A stretch of 64,000 nucleotides of DNA from Oceanihabitans sp. IOP_32. GTDB lineage: Bacteria > Bacteroidota > Bacteroidia > Flavobacteriales > Flavobacteriaceae. The stretch is taken from assembly GCF_009498295.1 (NCBI RefSeq), contig NZ_CP040813.1, forward strand, positions 3,411,699-3,475,698. The letters run 5' to 3'. Shown here one piece after another: positions 26,370 to 35,111 of the stretch. The stretch's first letter is position 1; each line of letters begins with the position of its first letter. The notes beneath the pieces were generated by a model. The model had not been told where the DNA came from. It did not search any database and saw only the letters and a program-made list of their open reading frames with translations. The position numbers were made by a program, and so were the translations under genes.

Positions 26370-28430
26370 TTAGGTGCTAATCCCCTCTAAATCTAATATA
26401 AAAGCATATTCTAACGCCACTTCTTTTAAGCTTTCAAAACGTCCAGATGCACCACCATGACCAGCATCCATGTCGGTATGTAACAATAACGTCTTATGAT
26501 CTTTTTTTAAATCTCTTAATTTTGCTACCCATTTTGCAGGCTCCCAATACTGTACTTGCGAATCGTGTAAACCTGTAGTCACTAACAAATTGGGGTAAGC
26601 TTTAGCTTCAACATTATCGTAAGGTGAATAGGATTTCATATAACGATAAAAGGTTTCTTCATTAGGGTTTCCCCACTCGTCGTACTCTCCTGTTGTTAGT
26701 GGTATAGTATCGTCGAGCATAGTGGTAACCACATCTACAAATGGCACAGCCGCTAAAACACCATGGTATAATTCTGGATTCAAATTAATTACTACCCCCA
26801 TTAATAAACCGCCCGCAGAACCACCTGAAGCGTATAAGTGCTCACTAGATGTGTAATTTTTTTCAATTAAATATTTAGAGCAATCAATAAAATCTGTAAA
26901 GGTGTTTTTTTTGTTTAATAATTTTCCGTTCTCGTACCAATCTCGTCCCAAATACTCGCCACCACGAATATGAGCAATAGCGAAGATAAATCCGCGATCT
27001 AATAAACTTAATCTTATGGTCGAAAAAGAAGGATCGGTTGTAGACCCATAAGACCCATAGGCATATTGCAATAGTGGGTTTGTACCGTCTAACTTCACAC
27101 CTTTTTTATAGACTAAAGAGATGGGCACTTTTACACCATCACGGGCAGTTGCCCAAATACGTTTAGATTCGTAGTTTTCCTTTTTAAATGTACCACCTAA
27201 AATAGTTTGCTCTTTTTTTATTTCGCTTTGCCCAGTTTTAAAATTATAATCTATAATGGCGTTGGGTGCTGTAAGTGAGCTAAATCCGTAACGCAAAAAA
27301 GAGCTATCAAAATCGGGATTATTGGCAATGTAGGTTGTGTAGGTTTCACAACTAAAGGGCAAATAATAGTCTTCGCTTCCGCTCCAACTTATAATGCGAA
27401 GATTATTTAATCCGTTTTCACGTTCATTTACAACGAGATACTCTTTAAAAACTTCTATATCTTCAATTAATACGTCTTTCCTGTGCGGTAAAACCTCCTC
27501 CCAATATTGAGATTCGGTCGTGTTTTCGTTTGTTTTTAATAGTTTAAAGTTAGAGGCACCATCAATATTCGAAATAATATAAAAAACGTCATTATAATGC
27601 GTGATAGTATATTCTACCTTATCTATTCTACTTTGAAACAATTTAAAGTCACCGTTAGGGTTATCGGCATTTAAAATTCGGTATTCTGAACTCAAGGTAC
27701 TTGCAGAACCTATAATAATATATTTTCTAGATTTTGATTTGTACACAAACGAGTTAAAGGTGTCGTCGGTTTCGTGATAAACCAATACATCTTCGCTCGC
27801 CTCGGTATGTAGTGTATGTTTTAAAACTTTATGAGAACGCAAAGTCACATCATCTCGCCTATCGTAAAACAACGTTTTATTATCGTTTGCCCACGTTACA
27901 CTTCCTGTGGTGTTTAAAATTTTATCTGAATAGATTTCACCTGTTTCTAAATTTTTAATTTGAATAATATATTGTCGCCTTCCCAAGGTGTCGGTTGAAA
28001 ATGCTGCCAGTTTATTATCTGGACTAATAGCAATACTCCCTAAATTGAAATACGATTCGTTTTTAGCCATTTGATTACAATCGAATAGAATGTCTTCTTC
28101 CGCCTCCAAGGTGTCTCTTTTTCTAGTATAAATGGGGTAATCGTGACCTTTTTCAAAACGCGATATATACCAGTAGCCATTAAGTTTGTAGGGGACGCTA
28201 GAATCATCTTCTTTAATACGCCCTTTCATTTCTTCAAACAGACTCTTTTGGAAATCTTCGGTATGCCGCATCATCTGTTTAGTATAGGCATTCTCGGCTT
28301 CTAGATAATTTATAACCTCTGGATTTTCTTTATCATTTAACCAATAATAATTGTCGATTCTTACATCGTCATGAATGGTTAAGGTTTTTGCTTTTTTTTG
28401 GGCTTTTGGTGGTTGTATATTTGAATTCAA
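26370..28430 (-). CDS. Prolyl oligopeptidase family serine peptidase (oligopeptidase B type, S9A)
   Basis: 686 residues: an N-terminal beta-propeller (about 70-410) and a C-terminal alpha/beta hydrolase domain. The catalytic triad is visible as Ser538 (GGSAGG), Asp623 (TGLHDSQV) and His658 (DAGHGG). The start MNSNIQPPKAQKKAKTL lacks a signal peptide, so it is probably cytoplasmic, where it would cleave short peptides, in oligopeptidase B enzymes after basic residues. The YGSYG and HIRGGEYLGRDWYENGK segments are typical of PtrB. Full length and intact. Confidence 0.9.
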   Translation of the reverse strand: MNSNIQPPKAQKKAKTLTIHDDVRIDNYYWLNDKENPEVINYLEAENAYTKQMMRHTEDFQKSLFEEMKGRIKEDDSSVPYKLNGYWYISRFEKGHDYPIYTRKRDTLEAEEDILFDCNQMAKNESYFNLGSIAISPDNKLAAFSTDTLGRRQYIIQIKNLETGEIYSDKILNTTGSVTWANDNKTLFYDRRDDVTLRSHKVLKHTLHTEASEDVLVYHETDDTFNSFVYKSKSRKYIIIGSASTLSSEYRILNADNPNGDFKLFQSRIDKVEYTITHYNDVFYIISNIDGASNFKLLKTNENTTESQYWEEVLPHRKDVLIEDIEVFKEYLVVNERENGLNNLRIISWSGSEDYYLPFSCETYTTYIANNPDFDSSFLRYGFSSLTAPNAIIDYNFKTGQSEIKKEQTILGGTFKKENYESKRIWATARDGVKVPISLVYKKGVKLDGTNPLLQYAYGSYGSTTDPSFSTIRLSLLDRGFIFAIAHIRGGEYLGRDWYENGKLLNKKNTFTDFIDCSKYLIEKNYTSSEHLYASGGSAGGLLMGVVINLNPELYHGVLAAVPFVDVVTTMLDDTIPLTTGEYDEWGNPNEETFYRYMKSYSPYDNVEAKAYPNLLVTTGLHDSQVQYWEPAKWVAKLRDLKKDHKTLLLHTDMDAGHGGASGRFESLKEVALEYAFILDLEGIST

Positions 28431-28482
28431 AGAGAAGTGTTTTATTCTGAATAATTAAGTCGTCAAAAATAGAAAAATTAAA

Positions 28483-28490
28483 TAGTTTTG
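28483..28490 (+). promoter_or_regulatory. Probable ebfC promoter -7 box (TAGTTTTG)
   Basis: TAGTTTTG fits TAnnTTTG and lies 26 bases before the ATG at 28517. Confidence 0.5.
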
Positions 28491-28516
28491 TGTCGTAAAA
28501 CTAAAATTATAAAATT

Positions 28517-28840
28517 ATGTTTGGAGATATGATGAATATGATGGGGAAACTTAAAGAAACCCAGAAGAAAGTTGAAGAGACTAAAAAAGGTTAAGACACG
28601 GTTTTAATAGACGAAAAAAGCCACGACGGCTTACTAAGTGTCACCTTAACAGCCAATAGAACGATTAAATCTATTGAAATAGCTGATGAATTACTGGAAG
28701 ATAAAGACCAGCTTGAAGATTACCTCGTTTTAACTTTAAATAAAGCCATTGAAAAAGCCACCAATGTGAACGAGAATGAGTTAGCCGCAGTGGCAAAAGA
28801 AGGCATGCCAAATATTCCTGGATTGGATATGTTTAAATAG
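28517..28840 (+). pseudogene. YbaB/EbfC family nucleoid-associated protein with an internal stop
   Basis: The frame from ATG 28517 to TAG 28840 is 108 codons and reads as a YbaB/EbfC protein throughout: MFGDMMNMMGKLKETQKKVEE, then [40 protein letters not shown] and the [14 protein letters not shown] end. Codon 26 is TAA (28592-28594), in the place where relatives have ...KKRLDTV. Normal members bind DNA as dimers. Downstream of the stop the only ATG is near the C-terminus, so the gene is probably inactive. The surroundings AAAAAAGGTTAAGAC could result from two compensating 1-nt changes or from consensus error. Confidence 0.8.
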
Positions 28841-28864
28841 ATTATTTAGATCGTTCTACTCCTA

Positions 28865-28910
28865 GTTTTTGCAAAACTTTTAGAGACTTTATTAAAAGTT
28901 TTGCAAAAAC
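28865..28910. terminator. Bidirectional terminator-like hairpin overlapping the ltaE 3' end
   Basis: A perfect 18-bp inverted repeat (GTTTTTGCAAAACTTTTA and its complement at 28865-28882 and 28893-28910) with a 10-nt loop. The right arm encodes the last residues of the threonine aldolase. It separates convergent ebfC and ltaE. Confidence 0.65.
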
Positions 28911-29908
28911 TTGATAAGCGTTTCGTGCATATCATGGGTATAGTCCAAATGGGTTACCATACGTAGCTTACCACCGCCCATACCAATAATTTTAATGTTT
29001 TTAGTGGCTAGCTTTTGTATAAAAACATTTTCATGAATCCCATCATTTAATTCAAAAATTACAATGTTAGTTTCAATAGGCTCAACAGTTTTAATTTGAG
29101 ATAATCTACTCAAGGCCTCGCCTATTTCCTTAGCTTTTTTATGATCTTCTGCCAAGCGTTCTACATGATAATCTAAAGCATATAATCCTGCAGCCGCCAG
29201 ATACCCCACTTGACGCATATTCCCGCCAAATATTTTTCGTATTCTAATGGCCTGCTCCATAATCGCCTCATCACCAATTAAAACCGATCCAATAGGACAC
29301 CCTAATCCTTTACTTAAACACACCGAAATGGTATCGAATACCTCGCCGTATTGCTTAGTAGTTTCATTTTTTGCAACCAAAGCATTCCATAACCGAGCGC
29401 CATCTAAATGAAACCCGAGATTATGAGTGTCGCAAATTGATTTTACTTTTAGAATTTCATTAAAATCCCAACAGGCACCACCTCCTTTATTTGAGGTATT
29501 CTCAATTTCTACCAAACGCGTTTGGCTGTAGTAAAACACATTTGGATTTATGGCTTCTTTTACTTTCTCGGCAGTGTACATCCCCCGATTACCATCAATG
29601 AGTTTACAAGACACACCACTGTTAAAACTCACTCCCCCCGATTCGTAATTATAAATATGAGCGTATTTATCGCAAATTACTTGATCGCCTGGCTGGGTGT
29701 GTAATTTTATGGCGGTTTGATTCGCCATAGTTCCCGATGGAAAAAACAAGGCTCTAGACTTTCCAAACATATTGGCTAAACGCCCTTCAAGTATTTTTAC
29801 GGTGGGGTCTTCTTCAAACACATCATCACCCACCTGGGCTTGCATCATCGCATCCAACATTTCTGGGGTTGGCTTGGTAACGGTATCACTTCTTAGGTCT
29901 ATTATCAT
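28892..29908 (-). CDS. ltaE: Low-specificity L-threonine aldolase
   Basis: A 338-residue fold-type I PLP enzyme that cleaves threonine and allo-threonine to glycine and acetaldehyde. Typical blocks are present: the start MIIDLRSDTVTKPTPEML, ALFFPSGTMANQTAIK, FHLDGARLWNA, and the Schiff-base lysine in SVCLSKGLGCPIGS. GNMRQVGYLAAAGLYAL is also characteristic. Full length. Its 3' end is shared with a strong hairpin. It is divergent from prfB. Confidence 0.95.
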   Translation of the reverse strand: MIIDLRSDTVTKPTPEMLDAMMQAQVGDDVFEEDPTVKILEGRLANMFGKSRALFFPSGTMANQTAIKLHTQPGDQVICDKYAHIYNYESGGVSFNSGVSCKLIDGNRGMYTAEKVKEAINPNVFYYSQTRLVEIENTSNKGGGACWDFNEILKVKSICDTHNLGFHLDGARLWNALVAKNETTKQYGEVFDTISVCLSKGLGCPIGSVLIGDEAIMEQAIRIRKIFGGNMRQVGYLAAAGLYALDYHVERLAEDHKKAKEIGEALSRLSQIKTVEPIETNIVIFELNDGIHENVFIQKLATKNIKIIGMGGGKLRMVTHLDYTHDMHETLIKFLQNF

Positions 29909-29978
29909 GACTTATATTTTTAAGGCTAAAACTATAAAATTATATCTTCATTAGTTTTATTCTGCGTGATTAAAATTC

Positions 29979-29986
29979 TATTTTTG
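29979..29986 (+). promoter_or_regulatory. Possible prfB promoter -7 box (TATTTTTG)
   Basis: TATTTTTG fits TAnnTTTG and is 22 bases before the prfB ATG at 30009. Confidence 0.45.
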
Positions 29987-30008
29987 TTTAAAATTTATTT
30001 ATTTATTT

Positions 30009-31119
30009 ATGATAACATCCGATCACATTAAAAATCTACAAATCCGCCTTGACAAACTAAGGCACTATCTTTGACATTGATGCCAAATTAATTGAAATAC
30101 AAAACGAAGAAGAGCAAACCTTCGACCCCGATTTCTGGAACGACTCCCAAGCCGCCGAAACACTCATGAAATCACTTCGAGTGAAAAAAAAATGGGTACA
30201 AGATTACAACACTTGCAAAACACTTGTTGAAGATTTGGAAGTACTTTATGAATTCTATAAAGAAGGCGAAGCGACTGCTGAAGAAGTTCAAAACCGTTAC
30301 AACAAAGCTACTGCACTTTTAGAAGACATTGAGTTTAAAAACATGCTTTCTGATGAGGGAGATAGCCTAAGCGCTGTATTGCAAATAACAGCTGGTGCTG
30401 GTGGAACAGAAAGCTGCGATTGGGCCAGTATGCTCATGCGTATGTATTTAATGTATGCCGAAAAAAGCGGATTTAAAGTTAAAGAACTTAACTTTCAAGA
30501 AGGTGATGTTGCGGGTATTAAAACCGTCACTTTAGAGATTGATGGCGATTTTGCCTTTGGTTGGTTAAAAGGCGAAAACGGTGTACATCGCTTGGTTCGT
30601 ATTTCTCCTTTCGATAGTAATGCCAAGCGCCATACTAGTTTTGCATCGGTTTATGTGTATCCCCTTGTAGACGATTCGATAGAAATAGAAATAAATCCGG
30701 CAGACATCGAGATTACCACTTCCCGTTCTGGTGGGGCTGGCGGTCAAAACGTTAATAAGGTGGAAACCAAAGTACAATTAGTTCACAAACCCACAGGGAT
30801 TCAAATTTCATGTTCAGAAACACGCTCACAGCACGACAACCGAACGCGTGCCATGCAAATGTTAAAATCGCAGCTGTACGAAATTGAACTACAAAAACAA
30901 CTGGCACAAAGAGACGATATTGAGGCTGGTAAAATGAAAATTGAATGGGGAAGCCAGATTCGTAATTATGTGATGCACCCATACAAGTTAGTGAAAGATG
31001 TAAGAACTGGCCATGAAACGGGAAACGTAGATGATGTTATGGATGGAGATATTGGTACCTTCTTAAAGGCCTATTTGATGATGATGGGTCAAAAAGAAGA
31101 AGACTCTTCACAATTATAA
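30009..31119 (+). CDS. prfB: Peptide chain release factor 2 (programmed +1 frameshift)
   Basis: RF2 ends translation at UGA and UAA. The gene begins at ATG 30009 ([21 protein letters not shown]) and meets an in-frame TGA at codon 22. A +1 shift on CTT TGA C continues as [15 protein letters not shown] and runs to the stop at 31119, total about 369 residues. The stop-recognition tripeptide SPF ([11 protein letters not shown]) and the catalytic GGQ ([10 protein letters not shown]) are present. A simple ORF call starting at the ATG 30166 would lose 52 residues. When RF2 is scarce the ribosome pauses at the UGA and shifts, so the gene autoregulates. Confidence 0.95.
30069..30075 (+). promoter_or_regulatory. 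RF2 programmed frameshift site CTTTGAC
   Basis: CTT (30069) TGA (30072) C is the conserved RF2 shift sequence. The codon before it is TAT, as in E. coli (TAT CTT TGA C). An AAGG lies a few bases upstream in the position of the stimulatory Shine-Dalgarno, but it is weaker than the E. coli AGGGGG. Confidence 0.93.
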
Positions 31120-31179
31120 TTTATTCATCAACCTTAAAAATTTAGCAACTTAACCTAAGCTGCATAAAAATGTATTAAA

Positions 31180-31521
31180 ATGATTACCATATACCACAAT
31201 ACCCGTTGTAAAAAATCGCGTGAAAGTTTAGCCATATTAGAACAATCTGGGAAACCTTTCGAAATTGTAAAATATTTAGAAGATACACTTTCCGCGAAAG
31301 CGTTAAAAGAAATAATTAGCTTACTAAAAATACAACCCGTCGATCTGGTTCGAAAAAACGAAGCTATCTGGAAAGAAAATTATAAAGGCAAGACATTAAC
31401 AGACGACGAAATTATAAATGCTATGGTAGAACATCCAAAGCTTATACAGCGTCCTATAGTTATTCATGGAAACCAGGCTGTTATAGGAAGACCCCCAGAG
31501 TTAATTTTAAACCTGATTTAA
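31180..31521 (+). CDS. arsC: ArsC family reductase (glutaredoxin-type arsenate reductase)
   Basis: 113 residues with thioredoxin-like ArsC fold. The catalytic Cys10 is in YHNTRCKKSRE, and the C-terminal half has the family blocks LVRKNEAIWKE and PKLIQRPIVI with the conserved proline-rich RPPELIL end. Family members reduce arsenate using glutathione/glutaredoxin or related thiols. No arsenic operon genes are adjacent, so a general thiol-redox or Spx-like role cannot be excluded. Located 60 bases after prfB on the same strand. Confidence 0.85.
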   Translation: MITIYHNTRCKKSRESLAILEQSGKPFEIVKYLEDTLSAKALKEIISLLKIQPVDLVRKNEAIWKENYKGKTLTDDEIINAMVEHPKLIQRPIVIHGNQAVIGRPPELILNLI

Positions 31522-31576
31522 GTTAAAACCACCTTCTTTTAACAATGCCTTAACCTTTTAAGCTTAAACCAAAGCT

Positions 31577-31584
31577 TATTTTTG
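31577..31584 (+). promoter_or_regulatory. Probable promoter -7 box (TATTTTTG)
   Basis: TATTTTTG matches TAnnTTTG, 24 bases before the ATG of the receptor gene at 31609. Confidence 0.5.
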
Positions 31585-31608
31585 TAATCTAACCGTAAAA
31601 ACCCAACC

Positions 31609-34065
31609 ATGATAAAAACCTTTATTGTTTTTTGCCTATCTATTTTAGTTAACGCAAGTCTGTATTCGCAGCCCAAACAAACCGAAATTACAGATGTTTT
31701 TAACAACGTTGCTAAAGAAGTTGAAATTTCAGGAAAAGTAATTGATAAAGATACCAAAGAGCCCTTGGTTTATGCCACAGTTGCTTTTTTTAGCAGAGCC
31801 GAGAACAAAATTATTACTGGAGGTATTACAGACGACAATGGTAACTTTAATATTAAAGTAAAATCGGGTACCTACGATATATCTATAGAATATATCTCTT
31901 TTAAAACACAAACCATTGAAAATAAAAATGTAAGTGCTGATGAAAACCTAGGAACCATCGCCCTAGAACTAGATTTTGCTTCTTTAGGCGAAGTAGAAAT
32001 TATTGCAGAACGCACCACAGTAGAAATTAAATTAGACAAAAAAATATACAACGTTGGTAAAGACTTAACGGTAAGTGGTGGTAATGTAAGTGATGTTTTA
32101 GATAATGTTCCGTCGGTTTCTGTGGATGCCGAGGGAAATGTGGCCTTAAGGGGGAATGACAATGTTCGAATTCTAATTAACGGCAAACCCTCTGGTTTAG
32201 TAGGATTAAATTCTACTGAAGCATTAAAACAACTGCCAGCAGAATCTATTGAGCGTGTAGAAGTAATTACTTCACCATCGGCTAGATACGAAGCAGAAGG
32301 AACGGCTGGGATTTTAAACATTATTTTACGCCGTAGTAAACTGCTAGGACTTAATGGTGCTATTACTGCAAATGTGGGTAATCCTGATGCTGCGGGTATT
32401 TCGGGTAATATAAATTATAGAACTGGTAATGTCAATATTTTTAATACCACGTCTTACCGCTATAGAGAATCTGAAGGCATTTGGAATAACGATGTTAAAT
32501 ACAACGATATTAATACTCCAGATCTTAATGAGCAAAGAAATTGGACCGATATTGGTAAAGGATTTAATACTAATACTGGTTTGGAATGGTACATTAACGA
32601 TTCGGCTTCATTAACCTCTTCGATAGTTTACAGTGTGAACGACAACGATGATAATTCAACCAATAATCTTATTCAGTTTAATAAAATTACGGGCGTTACA
32701 AGTACCAGTGTGAGATTAGATCCAGAAAGAGAGGAAGATAAAACGATTCAATATTCATTAAATTTCACAAAAGACTTTAATGACAGTGGTCACAAATTAA
32801 CCTTCGACTTTCAGTATGAAGATTCTAAAGAAGACGAATTTTCCTTTATAAATGAAGACGGTATCGATACCGAATTTGTTGCCACTTTAGAAGAGGATAC
32901 CAAAGTGTTATTACAGTCTGATTACACCCTGCCAGTTGGCGAAATGAGCCAAATAGAAATAGGATTTAGAGGAAATTTTAGCGATCGCTTTACCGATTAT
33001 GAAGTGGAGTTAGCAGACCCTATTACTGGAGATTTCGTTTTAGACACTAACCTTTCTAACCTTTTTAATTTTAAACAACACATCATGGCGGTGTACACGC
33101 AGTTTGGTAGCAAAATTGGAAGTTTTTCCTATTTATTAGGTTTGCGTTTAGAAAACACAAGAACCACATTAGACCAGCCTACCAGCGGTGATTTTAATAA
33201 GAAGAATCAAACCGGTTTATTCCCAACAGCTAATTTTAGTTACGAGTTAAGTGATACCGAAAGTATTTCTTTAGGATACAACAGAAGACTAAGAAGGCCT
33301 CGAGGTTTTATGCTAAACCCTTTTCCTTCGCGCTCAAGTTTAACGAACGTTTTTCAAGGTAACCCTGATTTAGATCCTGCTTATTCTGATCGATTTGAAA
33401 TTGGCTATCTAAACAGACTTGGTAAAATCACTTTAAATTCATCTGTTTATTACGGGTATTCTACCGATGTGTTTTCGTTTGTAAGTAGAGATACTGGCGA
33501 AACCGTGATTGTAAATAATGAAGTATTTCCAGTTATACAAAGAGGCCCTATTAATTTGGCAACCGATAAGCGTTTAGGGTTCGAACTTAATGTTAATTAT
33601 AATCCCACACGTAAATGGCGTGTAAATACCGACTTTAACCTCTTTAATTTAAAAAGAGAGGGTGAATTTAATGGTATTGATTTGGGCTCAGATGTGTTAA
33701 CGTGGACGGCGCGTTTAACAAACAAATTAACACTGCCGCTTGGAATTGATTGGCAAACCAATATGAATTATAGAGGCCCTAGTAGTGATGCCCAAAATGA
33801 TAGAAAAGCACGCTTTATTACCAATATGGCCTTAAGTAAGGATCTGTTCAATGATCAAGCGTCTCTAGCTTTTAATGTAAGAGATGTGTTTGACACGGGA
33901 GTCTTTAAAAATCGGATTACGGCCGATACTTTTATAGCCGATCAAGAAATTCAATTTAGAGGTGGGCGTACTCTTAATTTAGCCTTTACGTATAGATTTA
34001 ATCAGCAAAAACAACGTGAGCGTAACCGCAGTTTTAATGGCGACGGCGGGGATATGGAAATGTAA
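31609..34065 (+). CDS. TonB-dependent receptor-like outer-membrane beta-barrel protein
   Basis: 818 residues with a signal peptide (1-20). A carboxypeptidase-regulatory-like domain follows (about 40-125: VEISGKVIDKDTKEPLVYATV, then DDNGNFNIKV). A plug domain spans about 140-235 (SDVLDNVPSVSVDAEGNVALRG, VRILINGKPSGL, ESIERVEVITSPSARYEAEG). The rest is a long aromatic-rich barrel to the C-terminal strand (TLNLAFTYRFNQQ). It fits the outer_membrane beta-barrel family related to TonB receptors. There is no SusD partner, so the ligand is unknown. The polar tail after the last strand (RERNRSFNGDGGDMEM) is frequent in this subfamily. Confidence 0.9.
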   Translation: MIKTFIVFCLSILVNASLYSQPKQTEITDVFNNVAKEVEISGKVIDKDTKEPLVYATVAFFSRAENKIITGGITDDNGNFNIKVKSGTYDISIEYISFKTQTIENKNVSADENLGTIALELDFASLGEVEIIAERTTVEIKLDKKIYNVGKDLTVSGGNVSDVLDNVPSVSVDAEGNVALRGNDNVRILINGKPSGLVGLNSTEALKQLPAESIERVEVITSPSARYEAEGTAGILNIILRRSKLLGLNGAITANVGNPDAAGISGNINYRTGNVNIFNTTSYRYRESEGIWNNDVKYNDINTPDLNEQRNWTDIGKGFNTNTGLEWYINDSASLTSSIVYSVNDNDDNSTNNLIQFNKITGVTSTSVRLDPEREEDKTIQYSLNFTKDFNDSGHKLTFDFQYEDSKEDEFSFINEDGIDTEFVATLEEDTKVLLQSDYTLPVGEMSQIEIGFRGNFSDRFTDYEVELADPITGDFVLDTNLSNLFNFKQHIMAVYTQFGSKIGSFSYLLGLRLENTRTTLDQPTSGDFNKKNQTGLFPTANFSYELSDTESISLGYNRRLRRPRGFMLNPFPSRSSLTNVFQGNPDLDPAYSDRFEIGYLNRLGKITLNSSVYYGYSTDVFSFVSRDTGETVIVNNEVFPVIQRGPINLATDKRLGFELNVNYNPTRKWRVNTDFNLFNLKREGEFNGIDLGSDVLTWTARLTNKLTLPLGIDWQTNMNYRGPSSDAQNDRKARFITNMALSKDLFNDQASLAFNVRDVFDTGVFKNRITADTFIADQEIQFRGGRTLNLAFTYRFNQQKQRERNRSFNGDGGDMEM

Positions 34066-34085
34066 TTTTCTTAAAAATATAAGTT

Positions 34086-34247
34086 ATACCAATTTAGTTT
34101 TGAAATGTCGTATTATTAATTTGAATTATTTTTTGTTCAGATGAGATAGAAAATCAAAGCATAGCCTAAGTTATGGTTTTATTTTATACCGAAATATGGA
34201 CGAAAAAGAAACGAATTATATGCGGCATGACATGACTAATTTGGTAT
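34086..34247. repeat. Palindrome-ended repeat, copy A (ATACCAATTTA family)
   Basis: 162 bp bounded by ATACCAATTTAG and the inverse CTAATTTGGTAT. It shares internal blocks with copies at 37128-37316 and 49507-49666 (GAATTATTTTTTG near the left end, and with copy B also TATACCGAAATATGG). Not coding. It lies just after the stop of the receptor gene. Confidence 0.75.
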
Positions 34248-34250
34248 TAT

Positions 34251-34290
34251 AAAACCGCAATGAAGTATTCGAATTTAGTTGCGGTTTTTT
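34251..34290 (+). terminator. Rho-independent terminator
   Basis: A 10-bp stem AAAACCGCAA / TTGCGGTTTT (34251-34260, 34279-34288) continues into TTTT. It probably terminates the receptor gene, reading through the repeat copy A. Confidence 0.7.
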
Positions 34291-34377
34291 CTTTAATCTG
34301 AAAAATACATCATTCTAAAGATGTAGTGGACTCTTGAAAATTATTAGGGCACAGATTTTAAACTTTGGTTATTTTTT

Positions 34378-34957
34378 TTACACGAATTTTCACGAATTAA
34401 AACCATACGGTTTATCTTGTCGAAGTGAAGCAGGATGGAGAGATTCCATAATCTTGTAAACCCATCTAGAAATGAAGCTATTACACAGAGTTTCACGGAG
34501 ATTACGCAGAGGTTCACAGAGGATTTTAAATTATTTTAATCTAGGTTTTATACTTTGTGTCTTTGCTTCTTTGCGCGCTTTGTTTACACGAATTTTCACG
34601 AATTGTACTCCTGCGGTTTATCTTATCGAAATGAAGCTATTACACAGAGTTTCACAGAGAATACGCAGAGGTTCACAGAGGACTTTAAATTATTTTAATC
34701 TAGGTTTTATACTTTGCGTCTTTGTTTACACGAATTTCACGAATTTTCACGAATTGTACTCCTGCGATTTATCTTATCGAAATGAAGCTATTACACAGAG
34801 TTTCACGGAGATTACGCAGAGGTTCACAGAGGATTTTAAATTATTTTAATCTAGGTTTTATACTTTGCGTCTTTGTTTACACGAATTTCACGAATTTTCA
34901 CGAGTTAAAACCATACGATTTATCTTATCGAAATGAAGTACGATGGAGAGATTCCAA
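34378..34957. repeat. Tandem repeat array, 151-159 bp unit, three full copies plus partials
   Basis: Full units start at 34472 (159 bp), 34631 (151 bp) and 34782 (151 bp). Each contains ATGAAGCTATTACACAGAG, a CGCAGAGGTTCACAGAGGA block, a TATACTTTGCGTCTTTG block and short CACGAATTTT repeats. The array is flanked by related partial units, both containing GATGGAGAGATTCCA (34433-34448 and 34942-34956). Open frames crossing it translate to repetitive arginine-rich peptides and are artefacts. It occupies the space between the receptor gene and uvrB. Confidence 0.85.
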
Positions 34958-35075
34958 ATAAGACGATTAATATAAGTAACTTTTATGTGCGTTTACAAAC
35001 ACAAAAAAACGAGTTACAGACATAATACGCAATTCTCAAGAAGTTTTTTTACCAAAAAAAGAAAATCAATCACAT

Positions 35076-35107
35076 TTTGCTTCAGTTAGCTAATTGCGTT
35101 AAATTTG
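35076..35107 (+). promoter_or_regulatory. uvrB promoter (TTTG ... TAAATTTG), near-leaderless
   Basis: TTTG at 35076-35079 and TAAATTTG at 35100-35107 are 20 bases apart, an excellent fit to the Bacteroidota -33/-7 pattern. The ATG of uvrB begins only 5 bases after the -7 box, so the transcript should have almost no 5' untranslated region. Confidence 0.75.
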
Positions 35108-35111
35108 TACT

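Noticed and set aside
34378..34957. CRISPR array
   Set aside because: The repeated unit is 151-159 bp without distinct spacers, and no cas genes are present.
34472..34961. Two arginine-rich open frames across the tandem array
   Set aside because: They are translations of the 151-bp repeat units in two frames and have no homologous character; the repeat explains their existence.
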